Source: Lewinellaceae bacterium
Lineage (GTDB): Bacteria > Bacteroidota > Bacteroidia > Chitinophagales > Saprospiraceae
NCBI GenBank assembly: GCA_020636075.1
Contig: JACJYO010000002.1
Location: 124,001 to 188,000, forward strand
Direction: 5' to 3'
Length of the DNA: 64,000 nt
The notes under the pieces are model-generated. The model did no database searches. It was not told where the DNA came from and was given only the letters and a program-made list of their open reading frames with translations. The position numbers and the translations under genes were made by a program. Shown piece by piece: positions 9,881-18,837 of this stretch. The number at the start of each line of letters is the position of its first letter. Positions within the stretch are counted from its first letter, which is position 1.

Positions 9881-12800
9881 TCAGCGTAATAATGTAATAG
9901 TTCCGGTGAATAACTCTTTCTCGCCATCCTTGAAATGCACGATTAGGTAGATCAGATAAACACCTGGCGACGCTGCGTCTCCTCTGAATGTTCCGTCCCA
10001 TTGCAGCGAAGGATCATGTGGGGAAACCCCTTTGGCAAAATGAACCAATTCTCCCCATCGATTAAAAATTTCTAAAGTCTCAACTCGCTCAACATCTGAA
10101 CCAAAAGAAATTTCGAACAGGTTCGTATTTGGGGCTGCTGGGTTGAATACGTTTGGGATGTAAACCCTGCGCTGCCGATTGATTCGTATCAGTACATCAT
10201 CACTGGCTACACAACCACTTGTATCGATTAAAGTCGCTTTGATTTTTCCGGAATGTTTGGGCATCCATTTCTGTTCAAAAGTTCCAACACGGGAAGTATC
10301 GATCAGCGGAGCCCAAATTATCGTATCCAAACCATCTACAGTCACCGAACTTTGTAACCATAGATACACTGAATCGCCTAACGCTGCCTCGATGTCGGGC
10401 CCAAGGTCAATTTTTATTTCTGAAGGCTGTTTCAGGAGCAATGTATCTGCCCATTCACAGCCGCTTATGTCCTGGGCTACCAATGCATATACACCGGGCG
10501 TTAAATGATCAAATATGCGATTCTGGCTAAATGGACTGCCGTTCAAACTAAACAAGATTGGCGGCGTACCTCCTGCGACAGCGTCAACACGAATACTTCC
10601 GTTTTGCTCGCCAAAACATCGAATATCCAGAACCGTAACCGGGCCCACCACAATTGGGGTGCTTAGTTGATCTACCTCAACGGTATCCGTGAATGCACAC
10701 CCGGCCGGATCGACTACTTTTAACACATAAACACCTGCCTCCTGAACAGCCTGGAACAACGCCGTACCCAGACTTTGCCCGACACCAGCCAAATACCAGG
10801 AATAACTGTAATCGGAACCGGTACTGGTTCCCGTACCGCCAAGAGTAACTTCGGGTGTGTTGCACTCCAGGAATGCATCCGCTCCGGCGTCCGCCTCCGG
10901 CAAAGCGTTCAACAGAATTTGTACCGTTGCACTATCCGGCATACATGGCGCCTGGCTTGCGACTTGATAGGAAAACGAATAAGTACCTGGCGCCTGTTTG
11001 GATAGGCTGAATGTCCCTGTTGCACTATGGAAACCATTACCAACTGATGGAATTGCCGATATCTCAACCCATTGCCCGGCAAGGTCTTCGCCTGTAAGCA
11101 GATCATTTAAGAAAATGATGGAGCTATCTCCCGCACAATAGGTGACCGGATCAGCAGGTACTCCGGCAAAGGCCGGCGTTCGTACATTTATGACTACAGA
11201 ATCAGATACAGTTGCCGTGCATACCGGAGATGTGCCGTTCGATGCAGTTTGTAGGAAAAACACCGTTTGTGCCGTCGGTGTAACAGGTATGGTGAATGGA
11301 ATGTCCGATGTCGCTGTTGCAGTATATTGCTGCCCCCAATTGTCCGCATAGGTAATCGTAACCGGCGGTGTTCCAACCGATCCAAAATGAAGCAGCACTT
11401 CTTCGTCTGCACAAATTGTCGTATCCCCCCAAAGCATTGCATCCGGCAGTGTTTTCCAACTTACCGGTGTGCCTGCAGCAATAGACAGACAGGAATCTGC
11501 GAGGTCAACCTGCCCATTAATATTATTACCGACAACTGCAGAAATATAATAGGTTTCGTCAGTTTTTAGTCCCGGCAAAAAAGAAAAAATGGGTTTGTCG
11601 CTTATCGCCAATATAGTACCCGGATTATCACCTGGGGTATCATGCAAAATGTATTGAATAATATCGTCGCCGTCTGTTTTTTCGTCATTATTAAAAATAC
11701 CAGTTGCCGGTTCATTCGCACAAAAGAATTTTGGTGTTTGATCCATACTGCCTGCATTGGAGATGCAGGCACAGCTATGTGTGCCCGATAGTTCAGGGCT
11801 TAAACAGCCATTGGCATCTTTTACATAGAATTTATAGTTGCTATTGTTTTGCAATAGATTTGATAGAAAAAAAGTTGAATTTACTATCCCACCCAGCCCA
11901 TCGACGATATAAGGCGGCAAGCCACCGACAACATTAAACTGAATAAAATACACTGCATTTGTTCCGGTACAAATTTCCTGCACAGTGTCGACCTGTGGTA
12001 AATCATAAAATTCTATAGAAACTGTATCAGAAGCACTGCACTTTCCCGTAGACACCGTCCAGCCAAATAGATATTTGCCAGGTTCCGATACCTGAACTGC
12101 CGAGTTGGCAATATCTATCCCGGCGAATGATGCATCGCCGGGCCCGGATACAAAAGACCAAATACCTTGAGATGATGATCCTGGGGTAGCTTGTAAAACA
12201 GCCTGTTGTCCACAATATGCTGCTGCAGTTCCTGCATTTGGGTTTGGCGTTATATAAAACTTTACAGGCTGCCCCGGAGATATGGAAAGACAAGGGTCAT
12301 TCAAGTCCGGGTAGCCATTCAGATTGTTGCCAACTACCAATGAAATATAATAAATAGAATCTGTAATTAAACCCGGTTTCCACTCAAATAGTCCGGTAGT
12401 GTTTTTATCAAGAACCTGACCCAGGGTATTGCCTGCATTCGTATGCAACACAAATGCGGCTGTGTCATTCCCATCTAAAAAAAAGCCATCGGGAGCTTTT
12501 ACACCCACCGATTCACCAATGCAGGCTTCCAGTAATATGGAGTCCATTTTTCCGGCAGATGTTGTACAAGAACAATCAAAACTCCCCGTAATTTGAACCG
12601 CACAAGTGTTTTTATCTGAAATCAAATAATCATAACTACTTCCACTTGCAATAGGCGCAGAAACAATTGCACTATTTGCAACTGCAATTCCGTTCGCAGA
12701 AAAAGGTGGTGTTCCACCCGAAACCATAATATTTATTGAATAAAAAGAATTTGTGTCATCACAGACCGGGGGCGCAATAGTAGCAACAGGTATCGAATTG

Positions 12801-15373
12801 AATTCGATATAAACACTATCGCGTTGTATACAAAATGCACTTTTTTCTATCCATTCAAACATATAGATTCCGGCAACCGAAACCTGGACAAGCGTATTTG
12901 GGTTTTCAAAGTTATCAAAAGCAACTGTCCCGGGGCCGGAAATGAAATTCCAGTTTCCAGCATGGTCGTTATTGCTCAATACTGCCCTTAGTTCAACACT
13001 CAGTCCGCATATAGCCGTATCTGCTCCTGCAAAAGCATCTGGCAATTCCTGGATTGCGATTTCCCGGCAGGCGAGCGTCTTGTCTCCACAACTATTTTTT
13101 GCCTGTACACAAATTTCACCCATATCCATCATGTCGTGCCAGTGTACCTGTATTTTTGCGGCATCGCTACTGCCAATTATTTCTCCACCTTGCACCAACC
13201 AAAAATAGTTTACCGAATCCTCCTTGAATGCTATTGAATAGTTGGCATTTGCTCCTGCGCATACCGTATCGGGCCCTTCAATTTTAGCAGATACAGGCGG
13301 TTGAATAGTCTCAACATACATGCAAATGGCAGCACTGGTATCACAATCGTTTATTTCCTGTACACAAATCGTTCCCCCAGGATGATCGAGCCATACCAGC
13401 GTAATCGAATCTGTTCCCTGCCCTTCGATTATAGACCCACCTGCTGAAATCTCCCAGTGGAAGGAATTGGTGGATGCGCTGCCTGTAACGCGAAAACCAA
13501 GCGTATCATTTCGGCAAACCAAGCTGTCGCCAAGGAGATTGCTGGGCGCTACCAATGAATCTGTTACATGAATTTCCAAACAGGTCGCAATACCCACTCC
13601 GCATGCGTTTACTGCGGCAACGCAAATACTGTCGCTGACATAGGTTTCCCATGTAAGCAAAATTGCCGTGCTGTCTGAACCGGCAATGGAAATTACCCCC
13701 GTCGGGAGCGTCCAGACATAGGAAGTAGCACCTGGAACAGGATCGATCTGCCACGTCTCAATTTGGCCAAAACACAGCTGAACCGGGCCAAGAATGGTAT
13801 CCGGACTGGCTGGGGGAATTTGTTCTGAAACAACCTGCACAGTAGTCGTATTACAACAAGTGACACCCGCGCTCGTCGAGCACACTTCAAGGTTATATAT
13901 GCCAGCACTGCCGACAGTCACCGTGGATTGATTTTCAGGGCCAATTATATGGCCACCTGCATCGGCTGACCACACGTAGCTTATTCCGGAACCTGTTGTT
14001 GAGCTTGTACCATCCAATTCAAGACTGGTTTGATCGCAATGCAGCGCTTGTGGCGGCGCAATTACAGATTCTGGATCAAGCATATCCAAAAAAAGCGTCA
14101 CCAGGCTATCGCAGCCGTTCGAACCGGAAAGCGCGATTTCGTACACACCCGGGTTGCACCGGGCTTCAAAACCAGGAGTTTGCGCACAGTTTCCTTGACA
14201 AATTGTTTCAAAAAAAGTATCCCGAACTGATTCCAATACTGTCAGATGAAGTGTCGCATTGAACACACAGTTGTCCTGTGTAACAACTACAGTGTGATCG
14301 CCCGTACTGCAAAATGATGTTCCATAATATTCAACACAATCCGGGGCACAAATAGTCTCATAATCATCCACATCAGGGAGTGCAGGTTGAATGGTTACAT
14401 TCACACAATTCGAAGTGATTTTGCCGCAAAAAGGCGGGGTAGGGGAGTTGAGCTGCGTATTTAATTGGGTTAAGGTTAGGGCGCCATTCGGTGGGGGAAT
14501 AGCACCGGTATTACTTGTCAGGTACGAGAGCCCGCAAACGGTGTACGTGCCTGGTGGATAACCCTGTAAATCAGGTTCCTGGAGGTAGGCAAGGATTACA
14601 CCGCCAGATGCAACGACATACCCGTAGGAATAGGTGTTGGCCGGTGGCGGTGTTTGCGGCGGGGCGTAACTTGGGGGAAGATCCAGATCAAGGGCGGCAT
14701 TACCTGCACAAGCTATGACATCCGCGGCAAGCAAGTTGCCGGCACTTGCCTCACAGGAAATACAATCAATACCGGTATCATCACAAAAAATGATAGAATA
14801 ATCATAAAAATTGCCAACATCATTATTCAGACCATCCGTGACATTCAATGTCCATTGCCCGTTGACCGGGCCGGAGTTGAAATCTTCCAGGCATCCGGAC
14901 ACCGGATAGTAACTTCCGGTATAATTGCCAAAGAGCCCCCAGTTTTGATTGTTGTTCCAGGTTGATGAAAAACCGGGGTCGGGGTTCGCCATTTGTGTGC
15001 ATGGTACAAAAGTGATATCCCAACTCGTGCCATCTGTTTCGCCAAATAAACCCAAGGGGCCAACAAGCGTTACGGTTTGCCCAGCCGGAGAGGTTAGGGT
15101 GATCAGAAGATCACTGACATAATCGTGCTCAAAATGCAGGGTAACGCCACAAACAGCCTGGCCATTTTCACCCAAGTTTGGATTGGCAGCATTCTGCACC
15201 TGGATATAAAAATTGCCCTGAAAATTATCGGGTAAAAACTGCGGACAATTTGTACACGAACAGCCATTCTGTGCAGCTACTCCTTCCGGGAACACCAGCA
15301 GAAAAAAACAGGCAATAAGTATTTTGCCCAGAAGCACATTGCGCTCAAAATGCTTTCGTAATAGATTGGACAT
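9881..15373 (-). CDS. Giant (1830 aa) secreted protein: P-domain-like, PKD-like modules, gliding C-terminal domain
   Basis: A signal peptide occupies about residues 14-35 (ILIACFFLLVFPEGVAAQ). It is followed by a proprotein-convertase P-domain-like region (about 45-210) with DLLITLTSPAGQ and GQWTLNVTDG. Two modules with ETIC...C...GCDS lie around 345-440, then an Ig-like repeat (about 445-520). Three PKD-like units (about 525-775) each end in a VC-x-NxC strand. A 266-residue tandem duplication (about 780-1045 and 1046-1312), further Ig-like units, and one SprB repeat (DIRCFGEQNG) follow. The C-terminus is a CHU_C/type IX domain (VYIPNVFNP, EIFNRWGELV, QWDGTFRGD, FTGTITLLR). It shares parts of its chassis with the two downstream giant genes but lacks their long repeat array. 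Export by the type IX system and a surface or adhesive role are inferred. Its 3' end is 268 bases from the next start, and I see no convincing terminator there. Confidence 0.92.
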   Translation of the reverse strand: MSNLLRKHFERNVLLGKILIACFFLLVFPEGVAAQNGCSCTNCPQFLPDNFQGNFYIQVQNAANPNLGENGQAVCGVTLHFEHDYVSDLLITLTSPAGQTVTLVGPLGLFGETDGTSWDITFVPCTQMANPDPGFSSTWNNNQNWGLFGNYTGSYYPVSGCLEDFNSGPVNGQWTLNVTDGLNNDVGNFYDYSIIFCDDTGIDCISCEASAGNLLAADVIACAGNAALDLDLPPSYAPPQTPPPANTYSYGYVVASGGVILAYLQEPDLQGYPPGTYTVCGLSYLTSNTGAIPPPNGALTLTQLNTQLNSPTPPFCGKITSNCVNVTIQPALPDVDDYETICAPDCVEYYGTSFCSTGDHTVVVTQDNCVFNATLHLTVLESVRDTFFETICQGNCAQTPGFEARCNPGVYEIALSGSNGCDSLVTLFLDMLDPESVIAPPQALHCDQTSLELDGTSSTTGSGISYVWSADAGGHIIGPENQSTVTVGSAGIYNLEVCSTSAGVTCCNTTTVQVVSEQIPPASPDTILGPVQLCFGQIETWQIDPVPGATSYVWTLPTGVISIAGSDSTAILLTWETYVSDSICVAAVNACGVGIATCLEIHVTDSLVAPSNLLGDSLVCRNDTLGFRVTGSASTNSFHWEISAGGSIIEGQGTDSITLVWLDHPGGTICVQEINDCDTSAAICMYVETIQPPVSAKIEGPDTVCAGANANYSIAFKEDSVNYFWLVQGGEIIGSSDAAKIQVHWHDMMDMGEICVQAKNSCGDKTLACREIAIQELPDAFAGADTAICGLSVELRAVLSNNDHAGNWNFISGPGTVAFDNFENPNTLVQVSVAGIYMFEWIEKSAFCIQRDSVYIEFNSIPVATIAPPVCDDTNSFYSINIMVSGGTPPFSANGIAVANSAIVSAPIASGSSYDYLISDKNTCAVQITGSFDCSCTTSAGKMDSILLEACIGESVGVKAPDGFFLDGNDTAAFVLHTNAGNTLGQVLDKNTTGLFEWKPGLITDSIYYISLVVGNNLNGYPDLNDPCLSISPGQPVKFYITPNPNAGTAAAYCGQQAVLQATPGSSSQGIWSFVSGPGDASFAGIDIANSAVQVSEPGKYLFGWTVSTGKCSASDTVSIEFYDLPQVDTVQEICTGTNAVYFIQFNVVGGLPPYIVDGLGGIVNSTFFLSNLLQNNSNYKFYVKDANGCLSPELSGTHSCACISNAGSMDQTPKFFCANEPATGIFNNDEKTDGDDIIQYILHDTPGDNPGTILAISDKPIFSFLPGLKTDETYYISAVVGNNINGQVDLADSCLSIAAGTPVSWKTLPDAMLWGDTTICADEEVLLHFGSVGTPPVTITYADNWGQQYTATATSDIPFTIPVTPTAQTVFFLQTASNGTSPVCTATVSDSVVINVRTPAFAGVPADPVTYCAGDSSIIFLNDLLTGEDLAGQWVEISAIPSVGNGFHSATGTFSLSKQAPGTYSFSYQVASQAPCMPDSATVQILLNALPEADAGADAFLECNTPEVTLGGTGTSTGSDYSYSWYLAGVGQSLGTALFQAVQEAGVYVLKVVDPAGCAFTDTVEVDQLSTPIVVGPVTVLDIRCFGEQNGSIRVDAVAGGTPPILFSLNGSPFSQNRIFDHLTPGVYALVAQDISGCEWADTLLLKQPSEIKIDLGPDIEAALGDSVYLWLQSSVTVDGLDTIIWAPLIDTSRVGTFEQKWMPKHSGKIKATLIDTSGCVASDDVLIRINRQRRVYIPNVFNPAAPNTNLFEISFGSDVERVETLEIFNRWGELVHFAKGVSPHDPSLQWDGTFRGDAASPGVYLIYLIVHFKDGEKELFTGTITLLR
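11440..13035 (-). repeat. Tandem duplication of a ~266-residue unit
   Basis: Two adjacent coding units, about 12240-13035 and 11440-12240, share ordered landmarks. Each has an AG-x-x-x-x-x-CG start, a W-x-F-x-SGPG strand, an IEF strand, C-x-x-x-N, GG-x-PP, C-x-C-x-x-xAG-x-MD, and a PGL-x-TD-x-YYIS-x-VVGNN-x-NG segment. Each ends in DL-x-D-x-CLSI. Apart from these landmarks they are well diverged. This is a duplication of a whole multi-domain block, not of single Ig units. Confidence 0.8.
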
Positions 15374-15498
15374 TGCATGTCGTTTTGGCCGGATTCAGCC
15401 ATACGTAACTTTCGTTTTCCTCAAAGACGGGGAATAACCGATTACAAGGCAAATAGTCGGAAAACGCCAGGCTGGTATTTTTTGGGTATACTTGGCAA

Positions 15499-16035
15499 CT
15501 AATCAATTTCGGCGAAAAACTTCCGGATTTCGGTTGCGTCTTTGGCTTTGATCCGGCCAGAGAGGATCAATCGTATCTCACGCCTGCGGGCAGCTCCTTC
15601 ATACAGGTTTTGTTCTTCGCTGGACAATGGTATTACCTGTGGAACCTGGATTGGTTTTTTCCTCGAATCATCCAAGGCGACAAATGTAAAATACGCATGG
15701 TTGCATCGCCGGGGCTTTTGGCCTTTGATATCATTGGCAAATACTTCTACATAAATTTCCACAGAAGTGTTGAACGCCCGGGTAACACTGGCTTCCAACG
15801 TAATCACCTCGCCTAATTTAATCCCATTTTGAAAAGAAATATGGTCAACTGCTGCAGTGACGACATGTGCCTCACAGTGGCGACCCGCACAAATTGCCGC
15901 CACAATGTCCATCCAACGCATTAGATACCCACCCATCAGGTTGCCCATTGGATTGGTGTCATTCGGCATGACCATCTCGGTCATTACCGTGAAACTATCG
16001 GAAACTTTTTTTGATGCAGGTGAGCGATCTGGCAT
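15499..16035 (-). CDS. Acyl-CoA thioesterase, hotdog fold
   Basis: This 178-residue protein has the layout of YciA/BACH-type acyl-CoA hydrolases. NPMGNLMGG and the helix WMDIVAAICA carry the Asn and Asp expected at the hotdog active site. They are followed by VTAAVDHISF and strands around LEASVTRAFNTSVEI. It would hydrolyse acyl-CoA to free fatty acid and CoA in the cytoplasm, but the chain-length preference cannot be read. The ATG at 16035 gives a normal family length. It shares strand and a 57-base gap with the DUF6580 gene upstream, so co-transcription is possible. The family call is secure; the substrate is unknown. Confidence 0.88.
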   Translation of the reverse strand: MPDRSPASKKVSDSFTVMTEMVMPNDTNPMGNLMGGYLMRWMDIVAAICAGRHCEAHVVTAAVDHISFQNGIKLGEVITLEASVTRAFNTSVEIYVEVFANDIKGQKPRRCNHAYFTFVALDDSRKKPIQVPQVIPLSSEEQNLYEGAARRREIRLILSGRIKAKDATEIRKFFAEID

Positions 16036-16092
16036 ACCCTTGATTTAAGGATCTAAAAAACAACAACTCGAATAAACAATCACATGCCTGAT

Positions 16093-16632
16093 TCAGTTTC
16101 GCACTGCGACCAGTTTGCTTTTCAAAACCCAGGCATAGCCCCCAAACAGCGCAGCAGAGAAAAGCAAATCACCAATCAGCGTATTTCCGAAAAACGGCAA
16201 TCCTGCTGTGTAGCAGCTTAACAAACCACCTATTGTTTTAGGATACAATGGCGTTTGTGCCCAAGTGCTAAAATTGCTGACCAGGAAAAAGACAACGGAA
16301 GCACTTAAACTGGCCATTACAACGCGTTGCGGTGATACCCGGTTGCGCAACATCACATAACCCAACAACACAACAAGCCCAATGGCCAGGTAGATATACC
16401 AGGAGGTAATCCAGGCAAACGATGTAAAATATGCGCTGTAAATGACGTTATTGATGAGCAAATCCGTCAAAAACAAGGCTGCAAATGGCACAGCCCAGGC
16501 CAGCCAACGACGTTGCAGGTATGCTGCACCAAACAAACCAATCGCACCCAGTGGGGTAAAGTTGGGCGGATGGGGCAGTAGCCGCGTGAGCGCAGCCACA
16601 AAAATCAGTATAAGAGCAATTCGAAATTTCAT
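16093..16632 (-). CDS. DUF6580-type small integral membrane protein
   Basis: The protein is 179 residues with about five hydrophobic segments. It opens with MKFRIALILIF and the family-like stretch LLPHPPNFTPLGAIGLFGAA, with TLIGDLLFSAALFGG near the end. It resembles DUF6580 proteins, a family with distant similarity to ECF-type transporter S components. A transport role is only a suggestion. I chose the ATG at 16632 over a TTG at 16668 because a -7 promoter box (TATCTTTG) covers the TTG. The divergent M1 peptidase gene starts 147 bases away. Confidence 0.68.
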   Translation of the reverse strand: MKFRIALILIFVAALTRLLPHPPNFTPLGAIGLFGAAYLQRRWLAWAVPFAALFLTDLLINNVIYSAYFTSFAWITSWYIYLAIGLVVLLGYVMLRNRVSPQRVVMASLSASVVFFLVSNFSTWAQTPLYPKTIGGLLSCYTAGLPFFGNTLIGDLLFSAALFGGYAWVLKSKLVAVRN

Positions 16633-16665
16633 AGCATTTATATATTTCAACAACAAGATTCGCTG

Positions 16666-16673
16666 CAAAGATA
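16666..16673 (-). promoter_or_regulatory. Bacteroidota -7 box (TATCTTTG) for the DUF6580 gene
   Basis: On the minus strand the sequence reads TATCTTTG, an exact TAnnTTTG match, about 34 bases before the ATG at 16632. No clear TTTG is seen at the -33 position. The box overlaps an alternative TTG start and so argues against it. Confidence 0.5.
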
Positions 16674-16779
16674 GCGCGCCTGAACCTACCTTCAGCCCTC
16701 CTGGCCTGGCGTTTTTCCAAAAAAACGATTTGTTCTGACCCTGGGCAGTATCCTTGTTCCAAAATTATTTTAGCAAAAG

Positions 16780-18657
16780 ATGAAAAAACTGATCACTACT
16801 TGCATTACCGGTATCCTGACAACTGTAAGCTTCCCCTTGCTGACGCAATTGAATGCGCAGCCCGATCGGTGGCAACAGCATGTAAACTACGATATGACCA
16901 TCAATATGGATGTATCGAAGCATCAGTATCGGGGTTCACAGCGCCTTGTTTACAAAAACAATAGCCCCGACACACTGTACAGTGTCTTCTACCACTTGTA
17001 TTTCAATGCCTTTCAACCCGGCAGTATGATGGATGTGCGTTCGCGCACCATTGCAGACGCCGATATGCGGGTTGGTGGGCGAATCCAAAATCTTAAGCCA
17101 GAAGAACAAGGCTGGATAAAGGTTAAAACACTCACCCAAAACGGTAAAAAAACCAGCTTCGAAACCAACGAAACCATCCTGGAAGTTCGCCTTGCAGAAC
17201 CGATTGCGCCCAATAGCCAGGCCACACTGGAAATGACCTGGGACGCACAAGTGCCAATCCAGGTCCGGCGCTCGGGTCGTGATAACCGGGAAGGTGTTGC
17301 CTATTCCATGTCGCAATGGTATCCTAAACTTTGTGAGTATGATTACCAGGGCTGGCATGCCAACCCATACATCGGCCGTGAATTTTACGGGGTATGGGGC
17401 GATTTTGACGTAAAAATTTCCATTGACAAAAAATATGTTGTGGCCGCAGGCGGGTATTTGCAAAATCCATCCGAAGTAGGTAACGGGTATGCTGATGCAA
17501 ACACACCACTAAATATTCCTTCCGGCGACAAACTGGTTTATCACTTTGTTGCGCCCAATGTCCACGACTTTGTTTGGGCCGCTGATCCCGAGTTTACGCA
17601 CAAAACCCTGAAAGCCGATGACGGCTCCATCATGCACTTTTTCTGGCAGGCAGGACAGGGTTATGATGAACAATGGGAGGCCTTGCCGGCCATTATGAAT
17701 CGGGCGCGCACCATCATGAATACCCATTTTGGAAAATACCCATACCGGGAATATTACTTTATTCAGGGCGGTGATGGCGGTATGGAATATCCCCTGGCGA
17801 CCTTGATTACCGGCAACCGGGGTCTCAACAGTCTTGTCGGTGTTGCGGTACACGAACAACTGCACTCCTGGTACCAAATGATCCTCGGCACCAACGAAAG
17901 CTTGTATGCCTGGATGGATGAAGGGTTTACTTCATACGCCGAAAATATTGTGGAAAATGAACTTGCCAGAGAAGGCCTGATGGGCAGTCGAAAAGCAAAA
18001 GAAAATCCATTCGACGGCACCTATGCTGCCTACCGGGCACTGGCGCTCAGTGGTCGTGAGGAACCCCTGACAACCCACGCTGATCATTTCAATACCAATT
18101 ACGCGTATAGTTTGGCCGCCTATGTAAAAGGGGCCGTGTTTATGCAACAGCTCGGCTACATCATCGGTCAACAAAACCTAGATGCTGGTCTTTTGAAGTA
18201 TTTCAATACCTGGAAATTCAAGCACCCAAACTCGAACGATCTGATCCGCGTTTTTGAAAAACAAAGCGGCCTTGAACTGGATTGGTACCGGGAAGATTTT
18301 GTAAACACCACCAATACAATCGACTACGGCATAAAACTGGTCGAAAAAGAAGGGCGTAAATCAACCCGGGTCGTAATCGAACGCCTTGGCAGCATGGCTA
18401 TGCCGCTTGACATTGTTGTGACCTACAGCAATGGTGATCAGGAGATTTTTTATGCACCATTGGCAAGCATGCGGGGAGAAAAACCAAAGGAAACTTCCAT
18501 GGAAAGAACGGTACTTCCGGATCACCGGTGGGTAGACCCGACCTATGAATTTGAAATTCCGGAAAAAGCCAAAAACGTAGTGAAAATTGAACTGGATCCA
18601 AGTGGGCGAATGGCGGATGTGGACCTGTCCAACAATGTGTGGCAACAAGAGAACTAA
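16780..18657 (+). CDS. M1-family zinc metallopeptidase, secreted
   Basis: This 625-residue protein has an N-terminal signal peptide (MKKLITTCITGILTTVSF) and an M1 aminopeptidase-like fold. The zinc motif HEQLH is near residue 357. DEGF, which holds the third zinc ligand Glu, follows after the usual spacing. The exopeptidase motif appears as GGMEYP where classical members have GAMEN. The N-terminal half is the beta-rich saddle domain. It probably trims peptides in the periplasm or outside the cell. The ATG at 16780 is preceded by an A-rich stretch. The gene is divergent from the DUF6580 gene and ends 180 bases before the convergent EnvC-like gene, with a large palindrome between them. Confidence 0.92.
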   Translation: MKKLITTCITGILTTVSFPLLTQLNAQPDRWQQHVNYDMTINMDVSKHQYRGSQRLVYKNNSPDTLYSVFYHLYFNAFQPGSMMDVRSRTIADADMRVGGRIQNLKPEEQGWIKVKTLTQNGKKTSFETNETILEVRLAEPIAPNSQATLEMTWDAQVPIQVRRSGRDNREGVAYSMSQWYPKLCEYDYQGWHANPYIGREFYGVWGDFDVKISIDKKYVVAAGGYLQNPSEVGNGYADANTPLNIPSGDKLVYHFVAPNVHDFVWAADPEFTHKTLKADDGSIMHFFWQAGQGYDEQWEALPAIMNRARTIMNTHFGKYPYREYYFIQGGDGGMEYPLATLITGNRGLNSLVGVAVHEQLHSWYQMILGTNESLYAWMDEGFTSYAENIVENELAREGLMGSRKAKENPFDGTYAAYRALALSGREEPLTTHADHFNTNYAYSLAAYVKGAVFMQQLGYIIGQQNLDAGLLKYFNTWKFKHPNSNDLIRVFEKQSGLELDWYREDFVNTTNTIDYGIKLVEKEGRKSTRVVIERLGSMAMPLDIVVTYSNGDQEIFYAPLASMRGEKPKETSMERTVLPDHRWVDPTYEFEIPEKAKNVVKIELDPSGRMADVDLSNNVWQQEN

Positions 18658-18730
18658 TGAAAATGAAAAATAAAGGAGGCTGTTTCAAAAAAGAGAAATC
18701 TGAAATACCCGCCGTAGAATATTTTATTTA

Positions 18731-18787
18731 CCACGGAGACACGGAGGCCACGGAGAATCACACTCCGTGTCCTCCGTGTCTCCGTGG
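18731..18787. repeat. Large imperfect palindrome of the CCACGGAGACACGGAGG family
   Basis: The arms 18731-18755 and 18763-18787 pair over 24 of 25 bases, with one C/T mispair (18748 opposite 18770), around the 7-base loop AATCACA. Within each arm the core ACGGAG recurs three times. The repeat sits between two convergent genes. Read through, it encodes the HGDTEATE...CLRGE-like peptide often seen in over-called reading frames of many bacterial genomes. That pattern points to a dispersed, non-coding palindromic element. It could also fold as a transcript end for either neighbour, but there is no T-run directly after it. Confidence 0.85.
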
Positions 18788-18837
18788 TGAAAATTTGGAA
18801 TTGCCTGCGCGTGCGAGGACTTATGATACACCCTCCT

